A stretch of DNA of 64,000 bases from Microbispora siamensis (lineage in GTDB: Bacteria > Actinomycetota > Actinomycetes > Streptosporangiales > Streptosporangiaceae): positions 1 to 64,000 of the forward strand of contig NZ_BOOF01000010.1 of assembly GCF_016863095.1 (NCBI RefSeq), written 5' to 3'. Under the pieces are notes generated by a model. That model did no database searches, had not been told where the DNA came from, and saw only the letters and a list, made by a program, of their open reading frames with translations. Of this stretch, positions 26,469 through 38,164 are shown in pieces (the stretch's first letter is position 1; every line of letters begins with the position of its first letter). A program made the position numbers and the translations under genes.

Positions 26469-27218
26469 ATGACCAATCACTCTCTACGCCAAGCCATGTC
26501 CAGTGCGAGACTTACCGAAAGGGACCTCGCGCTGCGGTGTGAGGTGGACGTTAAGACGGTGTCCCGCTGGCTGGCTGACGAGGCACGCGTGCCGCACCCA
26601 CGTCATCGGTGGGCCGCTGCCGAAGCGTTGGGAGTGGATGAGTCCGTGTTATGGCCCGAGGCGATAAGGAACACGGTCAAGACTGGACCTGATCGGGAGG
26701 TCGTGTCGGTCTACCCCTACCGGTCAGCCTGCCCGAAGAGCGTATGGCGGGCGCTCATCACCGACGCGAAGTCGACAATCACGTTGGCCGGATACACGAA
26801 CTACTTCCTCTGGCTGGAGCACCCCAATCTGGCGAAGGTGCTCAAGCGCAAAGCTGAGCAGGGATGCCACGTCCGCTTCCTGATTGGCGACCCTGACAGT
26901 GAGGTAACTCGCCGACGCGAGGAAACCGAAGCGGTCCCGCTCACGGTTTCCACTCGGATCCGCATCACGCTGGCCGAACTCGACCATCTCAAGGACGTGC
27001 CCGGTATCGAGGCGCGGTTCGGCGACGAGCACATCGCCCTGTCGGCATTCCAGTTCGACGACGAAATGCTCGTCACCCCACACCTGGCCAAGCTGGTCGG
27101 GCACGACTCGCCGCTCCTGCACCTCAAGCGCCACCAAGACGACGGCCTCTACGACCGCTTCGCGTACCACGTCAACGAACTGTGGTCAGCCGGCCGAGAA
27201 ATATGGCGGCAGGCGTAG
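26469..27218 (+). CDS. XRE-family regulator with DUF5919 (phospholipase D-like) domain
   Basis: A 249-residue protein. Residues 1-65 form an HTH: LRQAMSSARLTERDLALRCE, then DVKTVSRWLADEARVPHPRH and AAEALGVDESVLWP. Residues 75-249 fit DUF5919, with SVYPYRSACPKSVWRALITDAKSTITLAGY and FQFDDEMLVTPHLAKLVGHDSP. The ATG at 26469 gives an N terminus ideal for the HTH. GC content drops here relative to neighbours. Divergent from the DUF397-containing cluster, so likely its regulator; ligand unknown. Confidence 0.85.
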   Translation: MTNHSLRQAMSSARLTERDLALRCEVDVKTVSRWLADEARVPHPRHRWAAAEALGVDESVLWPEAIRNTVKTGPDREVVSVYPYRSACPKSVWRALITDAKSTITLAGYTNYFLWLEHPNLAKVLKRKAEQGCHVRFLIGDPDSEVTRRREETEAVPLTVSTRIRITLAELDHLKDVPGIEARFGDEHIALSAFQFDDEMLVTPHLAKLVGHDSPLLHLKRHQDDGLYDRFAYHVNELWSAGREIWRQA

Positions 27219-27272
27219 CACGACGTTCCCCTGCTTGTCGCTAATCAAGTGACCGTGCGGAACTCGCTACAT

Positions 27273-28178
27273 CTAGTCCTTGGTCCAGCACTCTCGATGG
27301 TAAGCAACGTGCCTCAAATCAATTTTGTGGTTCTTGTGCACGCGCAGCTGACCTACTGCTTGGCCAGTTAATGCATCCATAACGTGTAGTTCGTCCGTAA
27401 GGTAGATTGCCCCGTTATCGAAGCGTACGTGATCGTTCGGGCATAGGCAGAGGAGATTTTCTGGTACGTCGGGACCATGGTGAGGCTGCCCCAGGCCGCG
27501 TATGTGGGCACCTTCGCTGTACAGGCCTCCCTCTACTTGTATGGCAAGTCCGCAGACCTGGCATTCATGGGAGTACCAGGACTTAACGATGTGCGCGATC
27601 ATGCTGTTTCGCACGATACGCTGCATGATCGAGGTAGTTACCGGAGCGGGCCCGACGGCATACTGATCAATCGACGCAGGACTGGTGTCTTTTGGTGTCG
27701 ATACTTCCCCGTCTTTGAGCTTGACCAGGCGGAACTGCCAGACGCGAAAGCCGTCCACCCCCATCTTGGCCCAATGGCTTTCCACTCGATAGAGTCCGTC
27801 GTATCGATAGCCCGAGCTTGGTGCGAATGGCGACTGGTGATGCCGCTTGTTGTGACGTCCTCGTATGACGCGTACCGGCAGTCCCTCTAATTCACTACGA
27901 ACGAGAGCGGCATTTCCTGAGTCGATTAACTCTTGGTCTCGAATCTGGCGCCCAGTATTTGGGTCGCGTCCCCCATGTCCAGTGTAAATAATTATTTCCC
28001 CGTAGTCCGCGTCGTCTACGTATCCGCCAGATACTACGATTGCGTCCGCTCCGGTTTTGGCGTTACCGGATATGCCTGCCATGTTCTGCGAGTGCAGGCC
28101 GGCAATTCGAAGTTCTTCTCTGTTCTTGAATGGAGAACCTGTGGGGTAACCCGCGATGTGTCCGAACTGTACTGCCAT
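27273..28178 (-). CDS. SRA (YDG)-HNH modification-dependent restriction endonuclease
   Basis: A 301-residue putative type IV restriction enzyme. Residues 1-150 form an SRA/YDG domain (FGHIAGYPTGSPFKNREELR, GIHxQ-like AGLHSQNMAGI, TGHGGRDPNTGRQIRDQELI, then GYRYDGLYRV), the fold that flips out 5-methylcytosine or related bases. The last 110 residues form an HNH nuclease: CQVCG, GAHIRGLGQPHHGPD, ENLLCLCPNDHVRFDNGAIY. The start at 28178 (MAVQFGHI) is set by the SRA N terminus; ATG 28196 is possible. Codon use is clearly lower in GC than its neighbours, a sign of transfer. No methyltransferase is adjacent, which fits attack on foreign modified DNA. Confidence 0.9.
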   Translation of the reverse strand: MAVQFGHIAGYPTGSPFKNREELRIAGLHSQNMAGISGNAKTGADAIVVSGGYVDDADYGEIIIYTGHGGRDPNTGRQIRDQELIDSGNAALVRSELEGLPVRVIRGRHNKRHHQSPFAPSSGYRYDGLYRVESHWAKMGVDGFRVWQFRLVKLKDGEVSTPKDTSPASIDQYAVGPAPVTTSIMQRIVRNSMIAHIVKSWYSHECQVCGLAIQVEGGLYSEGAHIRGLGQPHHGPDVPENLLCLCPNDHVRFDNGAIYLTDELHVMDALTGQAVGQLRVHKNHKIDLRHVAYHRECWTKD

Positions 28179-28384
28179 GCTGCAACATGATGGCATATGG
28201 AGTAACCACAAGAGCACCTTAGCCCGATTTGTGGTCATATAGGTATATGTGAGCGCAACGCCTATTGGTTGGAGTGCTTCCTCGGGACCGTCGGGAAGGT
28301 GCCGGTACGAGCTCCTCATCCCGCAACTAGGGCGTCAGGCGGTAAGGGCTGTCACCTGAACATCCATCTCCAGTTGAGTGCTAC

Positions 28385-28400
28385 TTGAGCGGTCGCTTAA
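28385..28400. promoter_or_regulatory. TetR-type operator-like palindrome, copy 1
   Basis: TTGAGCGGTCGCTTAA is a near-perfect inverted repeat starting 33 bp before a second copy, so both lie on the same DNA face, just upstream of the SRPBCC/DUF4166 operon. This form is typical of TetR-family sites. Confidence 0.55.
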
Positions 28401-28417
28401 ATCGGCTTACTCTCGGT

Positions 28418-28433
28418 TTGAGCGATCGCTCAA
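28418..28433. promoter_or_regulatory. TetR-type operator-like palindrome, copy 2
   Basis: TTGAGCGATCGCTCAA is a perfect 16-bp palindrome ending 15 bp before the SRPBCC start at 28449. A bound repressor here would block transcription start or the ribosome region. The nearest TetR gene is at 32030, but a link is unproven. Confidence 0.6.
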
Positions 28434-28448
28434 CGCGTTGGAGGGTGC

Positions 28449-29132
28449 GTGGGTCGGTTTGTGTACGTCGAGTGCTTGATTCGGGCTGACATGGGCGCAC
28501 TCTGGGAGCGGACGCAGCGGCCTGAGCTGCATCAACGCTGGGATCTCCGGTTCACGGACATCGACTACGTGCCGCGTGCCGACGACGGGCCGCAGCACTT
28601 CCGATACGCCTTTCGGGTCCTGCCGGGGCTTGTCATCACCGGCGACGGTGTCACGACCGGGGACCGTCACGACATCGGCGGCAGGACGTCGGCGCTGCGG
28701 TTCGCCTCGGACCATCCGCTCTCGCTGATCCGCTCGGGCTCCGGCTACTGGCGATACGTACCGACCGACGACGGCGTCCGCTTCATCACCCGGTACGGCT
28801 ACCGCCCCGGCTGGGGCAAGGCTGTGGACGCCATGTTCCGCCCGCTCATCGGCTGGGCGACGGCTTGGTCCTTCGACCGGCTTCGCCTCTGGCTGGAGAC
28901 CGGCCGAACGCCTGAGCGCTCCCTGTGGCAGGCCCTCGCCGAACTCTGCCTGCGCACCCTCGCGACCGCCGTCGCCGTCGCCATCACCCCGGCCGTCATC
29001 GCCTGCCTGATAGGAGCAGCGGCCATCCTCCTGCCGCCGCTCCCGTCAACCCCCGCGGCGCGCCGATGCCGACGCCGTCCGCCTGATCGGCAGGCGGCAA
29101 AAGCTCCCCTGACCCACCTGGAGACGCCATGA
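28449..29132 (+). CDS. SRPBCC family protein with C-terminal membrane segment
   Basis: A 227-residue protein. Residues 5-150 resemble a START/SRPBCC lipid-binding fold (VYVECLIRADMGALWERTQR, HQRWDLRFTDIDYVPR, FRYAFRVLPGLVITGDGV). One membrane helix follows (RTLATAVAVAITPAVIACLI). The GTG start lies 15 bp after a palindromic operator. The stop overlaps the start of the DUF4166 gene (29129-29132), so both are coupled. Such pairs occur under TetR control; a role in lipid or polyketide handling is a guess. Confidence 0.8.
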   Translation: MGRFVYVECLIRADMGALWERTQRPELHQRWDLRFTDIDYVPRADDGPQHFRYAFRVLPGLVITGDGVTTGDRHDIGGRTSALRFASDHPLSLIRSGSGYWRYVPTDDGVRFITRYGYRPGWGKAVDAMFRPLIGWATAWSFDRLRLWLETGRTPERSLWQALAELCLRTLATAVAVAITPAVIACLIGAAAILLPPLPSTPAARRCRRRPPDRQAAKAPLTHLETP

Positions 29133-29803
29133 CCTCGATCTTCGAACGTGCCCTCGGCGCTGACTTCGTCCGTCTGCACCCGCAACTGCGGCGCCGCTTC
29201 GGCGTGAGCGTCACCGGCAGGCGGGCTTGCGTCGGCACGGGGGTGATGGAGCACATTTGGCATGCTGGCTTCACCCGGCCGTTCCTCGCCCTGGGCGGGA
29301 CCCGCAACATCCTGGTCCCCGAGCAGGGCCGGCAGGTGCCGTTCATGATCGAGAACTACCCGTACATCGACTCGTACGGACGGGAGACGGTCAGCTTCGT
29401 CCGCACATTCGATCTGCCCGGCCACCGCAGACGGTTCGACGCCCAGATGGTGTACGACCCCGTCAAAGGCATCGTCGACTACCTGGGCTCGCACCAGCAT
29501 CTGGCCGTGGACCTGGACTTCCACGTGGACGAGCGCGGGGGCCTCGTCATCCGCTCCAACGCGTTCCGACTGCACGAGGGGTGGCTCTCCTGCCGTCTTC
29601 CCGCGCTCATGACCGGCACGGCCGTCGTCAGGGAGTCGTACGACGACGAGGCGGGGGAGTTCCGCGTCGGGGTGACCGTCTCGCACCACAGGCTGGGGCC
29701 CATGTTCGGCTATTGGGGCGCATTCAAGGCCCGATATGTCGACGTCACCGAGCACGGTGTGCCCGCCACGATCAAGCCGCTGCGCGAAGAGGCGCGCCTG
29801 TGA
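29129..29803 (+). CDS. DUF4166 domain-containing protein
   Basis: A 224-residue protein matching DUF4166: FERALGADFVRLHPQLRRRF, GTRNILVPEQGRQVPFMIEN, ETVSFVRTFDLPGHRRRFDA, and the C-terminal GPMFGYWGAFKARY. The biochemical role is unknown; DUF4166 is sometimes fused to saccharopine dehydrogenase-like proteins. Coupled to the SRPBCC gene by ATGA. It ends 2 bp before the convergent kinase gene. Confidence 0.85.
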   Translation: MTSIFERALGADFVRLHPQLRRRFGVSVTGRRACVGTGVMEHIWHAGFTRPFLALGGTRNILVPEQGRQVPFMIENYPYIDSYGRETVSFVRTFDLPGHRRRFDAQMVYDPVKGIVDYLGSHQHLAVDLDFHVDERGGLVIRSNAFRLHEGWLSCRLPALMTGTAVVRESYDDEAGEFRVGVTVSHHRLGPMFGYWGAFKARYVDVTEHGVPATIKPLREEARL

Positions 29804-29805
29804 AG

Positions 29806-31905
<2,100 letters not shown>

Positions 31906-31937
31906 ATCGCCCCCGCTGGGATGTCCGGAAGGTCAGT

Positions 31938-31957
31938 CAGTACGGATCTTATTGACC
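31938..31957 (-). promoter_or_regulatory. Promoter-region motif shared by both GH6-kinase genes, copy A
   Basis: CAGTACGGATCTTATTGACC (plus-strand reading) lies 33 bp upstream of the kinase A start. Almost the same sequence precedes paralogue B at 34939-34958. On the kinase strand it contains TAAGAT, a plausible -10. It also sits between kinase A and the TetR gene, so it could carry an operator. Confidence 0.5.
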
Positions 31958-32029
31958 ACCGCCGCGCGGGGCCATCGCCGAACACGTGCCACTACGGTGA
32001 AGCCGCGAAGAGGAACGAAGGGGGAGACG

Positions 32030-32665
32030 ATGGGCGACACCCGTACGCGGCTGCTCGAAGGCGCTCTGGAGACACTGCGAACCCAGGGCATCGCGGGGGC
32101 CTCGGCGCGGGCGATCGCCACCGCGGCCGGGGTGAACCAGGCGCTCGTCTTCTACCACTTCGGCACGGTCGACGACCTCCTCGCCGCGGCCCTGCGGCAC
32201 GGCTCCGAGCAACGGGTGGCCGTCTACCGGGCCCGGTTCGCGACCGTGAACTCGCTGAAGGAGCTGCTCGACCTCGGACGTTCGCTGCACGCTGAAGAGC
32301 GCGAGGCGGGGAACCTCGCCGTGCTCGCCCAGATGCTCGCGGGCAGCCAGATGGACGACAAACTCGCCCCCGCCACCGCGGCCGGTCTCGGTATGTGGGT
32401 CACCGAGATCGAGGAGGTCCTCAACCGGGTGCTGGCCGGCAGTCCGCTCGCGGAGTTCGTGGACGTCGCCGGGCTCGCCCGCGCCACCGCGGCGGCTTTC
32501 GTCGGCCTCGAACTGTACGAGGGCGTCGACCGGGACGGCGCGGAGCGCGCGTTCGACAGCCTGGAGCAGCTCGCCGGCCTGGTCGGCGTCCTGGAGGACA
32601 TGGGCCCGCTCGTACGGCGTACCGTCCGCGCCCGCCTCCGTAAGGCCAACTCCGGCGAGAAGTGA
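32030..32665 (+). CDS. TetR/AcrR family transcriptional regulator
   Basis: A 211-residue TetR regulator. The HTH is at residues 1-50: TRLLEGALETLRTQGIAGAS, ARAIATAAGVNQALVFYHF, DDLLAAALRHG. The remaining 150 residues are a ligand-binding domain with no named subfamily. The ATG at 32030 follows GGGGGAGACG. It lies between the two GH6-kinase paralogues, divergent from A and ending 1 nt from the convergent end of B, so it probably regulates the kinase promoters; the shared 20-bp promoter motif is a candidate site. Confidence 0.9.
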   Translation: MGDTRTRLLEGALETLRTQGIAGASARAIATAAGVNQALVFYHFGTVDDLLAAALRHGSEQRVAVYRARFATVNSLKELLDLGRSLHAEEREAGNLAVLAQMLAGSQMDDKLAPATAAGLGMWVTEIEEVLNRVLAGSPLAEFVDVAGLARATAAAFVGLELYEGVDRDGAERAFDSLEQLAGLVGVLEDMGPLVRRTVRARLRKANSGEK

Positions 32666-32666
32666 G

Positions 32667-34907
<2,241 letters not shown>

Positions 34908-34938
34908 CGTTCGCCCCCGCTGGATGCTCTCGCCAGAT

Positions 34939-34958
34939 CAGTAAGGATCTTATTGACC
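34939..34958 (-). promoter_or_regulatory. Promoter-region motif shared by both GH6-kinase genes, copy B
   Basis: CAGTAAGGATCTTATTGACC, differing from copy A at a single base, lies 32 bp upstream of the kinase B start. Flanking bases further upstream on the gene strand (GGCGATGGCC and GGTCAATAAGATCC) also match copy A, so the promoter was duplicated with the gene or is kept under selection. Confidence 0.5.
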
Positions 34959-34997
34959 GTCGCCGGGCACGGCCATCGCCCGGCACTGCGGAGCCGC

Positions 34998-36617
34998 TCA
35001 GCGGTCGCGGCGGCCGTTCTCCCGGTCGGCATCGTCCTTCCGGCCGTGGTCGAGGCCGGTGAACTGCCGCACGTACGCCTGGTAGGCGTCGGCCCGGACT
35101 CTGGCCGACGGCGATTGAACACCTCGGACGATGCTCTGAGGGATGCCGCCGGAACCGGACCGCCTGGACTGGTAGTCCCGCAGCCGTTCCCGATGGTCGT
35201 CCGCCCAGTCGTGAAGCGCCCCGATGCGGGCAAAGTAGAACGCCACGGCCAGCAAGGGCGTGAGGAGAACCGTCGTCACGATGGATCCGACGTCGTGAAG
35301 GAGCACCCCAAGGATCAGGACGACTCCGACCACGATGCCGACTCTGATCAAACCTCTCCGAATGCTGCCGCTAGCAGCCCGGGCCCACTCGCGCACGCGC
35401 CGCAGCGGAGGCTGATACGCCGCGCCGAGTCGTACGACTGTCGGTAGCCGGCCTGCGTACGCCGCCAGGGTCAGCGCGACGAGATACCAGGACACCGTCG
35501 CGGCGATGTCCGGGAGAGTCCAGCCCCAGATGATCCAGGCCACCGGGATCGTGGCGGCGCCCCAGGCCCCGAGCCACAGCGTCGCGCGGACGACCGCTCC
35601 CAATCGGGCGGTGGGCGAGAGCCGCCGGCTCTCATAGTCGGCCCACTGCCGGTCGCGCAGAGCGGAGGCGGCGTCCAGCGCGGTCGTCATCCGCTGGTTC
35701 TGCCGGTCGACCGCCGCCTGGTGACGCTGCTGTTCCGCCTGGGCCGCGGCGAAAGCAGTGAAGTCGGCGCGCACGAGCCATCCGATAGGGGTATCGGAGC
35801 CGCCGTCCCGCGCGCGCAACCAGTCGTACCACTCGATCTCACCGGCGGGGGGTGGCGCCACGCGCTCGCAGCCGGCGCGCAACCACGCCTTGCTCTCCGG
35901 GTAGGGCAGAAGGGCCGCGAGCAGCAGCCCGCGTGCCCCGCTCTCGGCCCATTCCCGGGCTTCGGTCGGCAGTCCGGGAGCCTGAGCGGCCAACTGCCGC
36001 CACGCATCCCAGGCCTCGTCCCAGGCCTGTTGCGTTCCGCGCAGTGCGCTCAGCATTGTGAACCTGGAGAGGGCGTCCAACAAGCCGCCCTCGCAGAGGT
36101 CGCGGTAGAGCTCCCACTCGGGGCCGCTTTCGCGCAGACGACCGATCCTGAGTGCCTCGGAAAGCGACTTCGGGGTCACGACCGTTCCCCGCCAGACGGC
36201 TTCTCCCTCCGGATCGAGCCAGCCCAGCAGGTGAAGCAGTTTCAGGTCGGCCGGGAGTCCGTCGTCTCGGAGCCGATGGTCGACGAGTTCGATCTGGGCG
36301 GTCAGGTCATCGGCGGTGAGACCGTCGAGCTCGTGCAACCAGGTGAGAAGGCCGAGCCGGCCATCGGAGGCTGCGCCGGTCGCGGCCGCGCCCTCGAAGA
36401 ACTGACGCCTCGCCGCAGCCCAGTTGCCACGGATGGCGGCGGCCAGTTCTTCCCGGGTCGTAACCGCCGCACCCGCGAGGACCAGCGGGCGGCGCTGCGG
36501 CGCCGCTTGGTGGAAGTGGTTGATCTGGACGTTGCGATCGCCGAGTTGGAAGGGGGCCGGGCCGTGGAAGACGTTTCCCGATACTCCGTCTCCGTCTGAT
36601 TCGGCGTCGCGGGTCAT
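34998..36617 (-). CDS. Multi-pass membrane protein with N-terminal amyloid-signalling-like motif
   Basis: A 539-residue protein of no named family. Residues 12-35 hold SGNVFHGP then FQLGDRNVQINHF, closely matching the C-terminal motif of the upstream gene. Q-[IL]-G-D-x-N is the core of RHIM-like bacterial amyloid signalling motifs. Residues 50-310 are helical with AVTTREELAAAIRGNWAAARR at the start and no NACHT, NB-ARC or kinase motif. Four membrane helices are predicted at about 343-366, 370-388, 423-441 and 445-463, then a charged C-terminal tail. Its ATG overlaps the stop of the small upstream gene (36614-36617). Inference: receptor or partner in an amyloid-templated signalling pair. Confidence 0.75.
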   Translation of the reverse strand: MTRDAESDGDGVSGNVFHGPAPFQLGDRNVQINHFHQAAPQRRPLVLAGAAVTTREELAAAIRGNWAAARRQFFEGAAATGAASDGRLGLLTWLHELDGLTADDLTAQIELVDHRLRDDGLPADLKLLHLLGWLDPEGEAVWRGTVVTPKSLSEALRIGRLRESGPEWELYRDLCEGGLLDALSRFTMLSALRGTQQAWDEAWDAWRQLAAQAPGLPTEAREWAESGARGLLLAALLPYPESKAWLRAGCERVAPPPAGEIEWYDWLRARDGGSDTPIGWLVRADFTAFAAAQAEQQRHQAAVDRQNQRMTTALDAASALRDRQWADYESRRLSPTARLGAVVRATLWLGAWGAATIPVAWIIWGWTLPDIAATVSWYLVALTLAAYAGRLPTVVRLGAAYQPPLRRVREWARAASGSIRRGLIRVGIVVGVVLILGVLLHDVGSIVTTVLLTPLLAVAFYFARIGALHDWADDHRERLRDYQSRRSGSGGIPQSIVRGVQSPSARVRADAYQAYVRQFTGLDHGRKDDADRENGRRDR

Positions 36618-37045
36618 GCCCTCGGCCCGAAGTGGTTGTCCTGACGGTTGTGGTCCCCGATCTGAAACGCGGTCGGTCCGTGGAAGACGTTCCCCGACAC
36701 ACCTCCCACCGATGCCTGCCGGGCCTGGTCGGCGATGTCGTTCAGTTCACGGGCGACCCGTTCGCGTTCGGCCTCGCCGAGACTCTCCAGCAGCATTTCG
36801 AACCGGGCCGTCCAGGACGCCTCCTGCCGTGCCCGTATCAATGCCGCATCCCCCGGGGCGAGCGAGGCGAGATCCGCCGCGGTCTGATCCAGCCGCATCA
36901 GTTCCGCCTGCTCACGTTCGGGATCGTCGCGGCCGAGCACCTGCGCCACCCGCTGCCGCACAGTCACCCACACGTCCGTGCCCGCGGCCTGTACCACCGC
37001 GGTGCCGCCCGCCGCGGCCACCGCTGCCAGCCATTCGACCAGCAT
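36614..37045 (-). CDS. Small effector-like protein with hydrophobic N terminus and C-terminal amyloid-signalling-like motif
   Basis: A 143-residue protein. The ATG at 37045 follows GAGGAGG at 6 nt, making the N terminus MLVEWLAAVAAAGGTAVVQAA, a hydrophobic helix. A helical region with LDQTAADLASLAPGDAALIR and WTARFEMLLESLGEAERERV follows. Residues 117-139 are SGNVFHGPTAFQIGD then HNRQDNHF, matching the N-terminal motif of the next gene at most positions. Hydrophobic helix, helical bundle and C-terminal motif are the layout of HeLo/Bell-like membrane-active effectors in fungi and bacteria. Coupled by ATGA to the 539-residue gene. Function inferred, not shown. Confidence 0.75.
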   Translation of the reverse strand: MLVEWLAAVAAAGGTAVVQAAGTDVWVTVRQRVAQVLGRDDPEREQAELMRLDQTAADLASLAPGDAALIRARQEASWTARFEMLLESLGEAERERVARELNDIADQARQASVGGVSGNVFHGPTAFQIGDHNRQDNHFGPRA

Positions 37046-37160
37046 TTTCGGCCTCCTCACATGCTTTATGGAATTCCACCCGGTTCCGCCTATCAGCGTC
37101 TTGAATGCATCCGCTTACGGGCATGATCTCGGGGCGCGAAATGCTCGGCCGATGCACGGC

Positions 37161-38081
37161 TCACACGGTGTGGTCCAGTTGGCGCCAGCGGCCGGGGTCG
37201 TTGAGCCGTTGCAGCCGTAGCGCCTCGTCGTGGTAACCACGGCGGGCGTCGTCCTCGGTGCGAAAGGCCAGGGGCCTGCCCCGGGGCTCCGACGACGTCA
37301 CGTACCACTCGCCGTACTCACAGCCGCTCGGCAGCCGGCCCAGCGTGATCTGGAAGGACTTGCGCGGATCGGCGGCGGCGAACTCCCATCGGGCCACCGG
37401 TTCGAGGCCGGAACAGGCGGACAGCCACCCCGCGGGCAACTCCACGCTCCCTGCTTCCGTCCGCTTGGCCGCCAAGCGCGCCAGTTCCTCGGGAGCGACC
37501 AGCAGGTACGCCGCCAGGACGCGCGACGCCTTCGACAGCCCATATTCGGCGGACGGGTTGCGGTCGACCTCGTCCCAGTGGGTGCCGACCACCCGCGCCA
37601 GCTCCAGCGCGTCCAGCCTGCCCGACATCAGTTCCTCGCGGACCGGCAGGATCTTGTGAAGCCATCCCGCACCTGTCTCGTTCAGGTTGAACAGCTCGGA
37701 GTCCTCGGCGTACAGGCTGAACCGCAGGAGCAGATCGTCGCCGCTGGTTTCCATGCACAGGCCTTCCAGCGAGGTGCCGTGCAGATGCGGAGCGACGGCC
37801 TGCGTCGGCAGCGCCGCGCTGGGGATCCGGAAGGCGACCGTACGAGGACCGTAGTTGTCGAAGAACAGCCAGGCGTCGAAGGTCTGCTCGACGAATTTCT
37901 CCATCTCCCGCGTGTAGTCGTCCCAATCGACGGATGCGGAGAATTGGTTCGCCGTTACGATCGGCTGCCCGGGCAGCATTCGCAGCACCGACTGCGTGTT
38001 CTCGTCGAGAACACGGTCGACCACCATGGCCTCGACGTATCTGTAGTGACGCCGTTCGTCCCGGTACTTGCGCCTGCCCAT
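37161..38081 (-). CDS. Hypothetical protein
   Basis: A 306-residue soluble protein without a recognised family. Starts MGRRKYRDERRHYRYVEAMV with AGGGAG 9 nt upstream of 38081. It contains WDDYTREMEKFVEQTFDAWLFFDNYGPRTVAFRIP and later AYLLVAPEELARLAAKRT; the C-terminal part ends with GEWYVTSSEPRGRPLAF and DDARRGYHDEALRLQRL. No signal peptide or membrane helix. It is on the same strand as, and 115 bp upstream of, the amyloid-motif pair, so it may belong to that system or stand alone. Confidence 0.7.
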   Translation of the reverse strand: MGRRKYRDERRHYRYVEAMVVDRVLDENTQSVLRMLPGQPIVTANQFSASVDWDDYTREMEKFVEQTFDAWLFFDNYGPRTVAFRIPSAALPTQAVAPHLHGTSLEGLCMETSGDDLLLRFSLYAEDSELFNLNETGAGWLHKILPVREELMSGRLDALELARVVGTHWDEVDRNPSAEYGLSKASRVLAAYLLVAPEELARLAAKRTEAGSVELPAGWLSACSGLEPVARWEFAAADPRKSFQITLGRLPSGCEYGEWYVTSSEPRGRPLAFRTEDDARRGYHDEALRLQRLNDPGRWRQLDHTV

Positions 38082-38164
38082 GCCTGCACTCCCTGGGAAC
38101 ACTCCGTCCGACGTACTGTAACGATCACACGAATCGAATGGGCGGAATCAGGCGCAAAAGGGCA

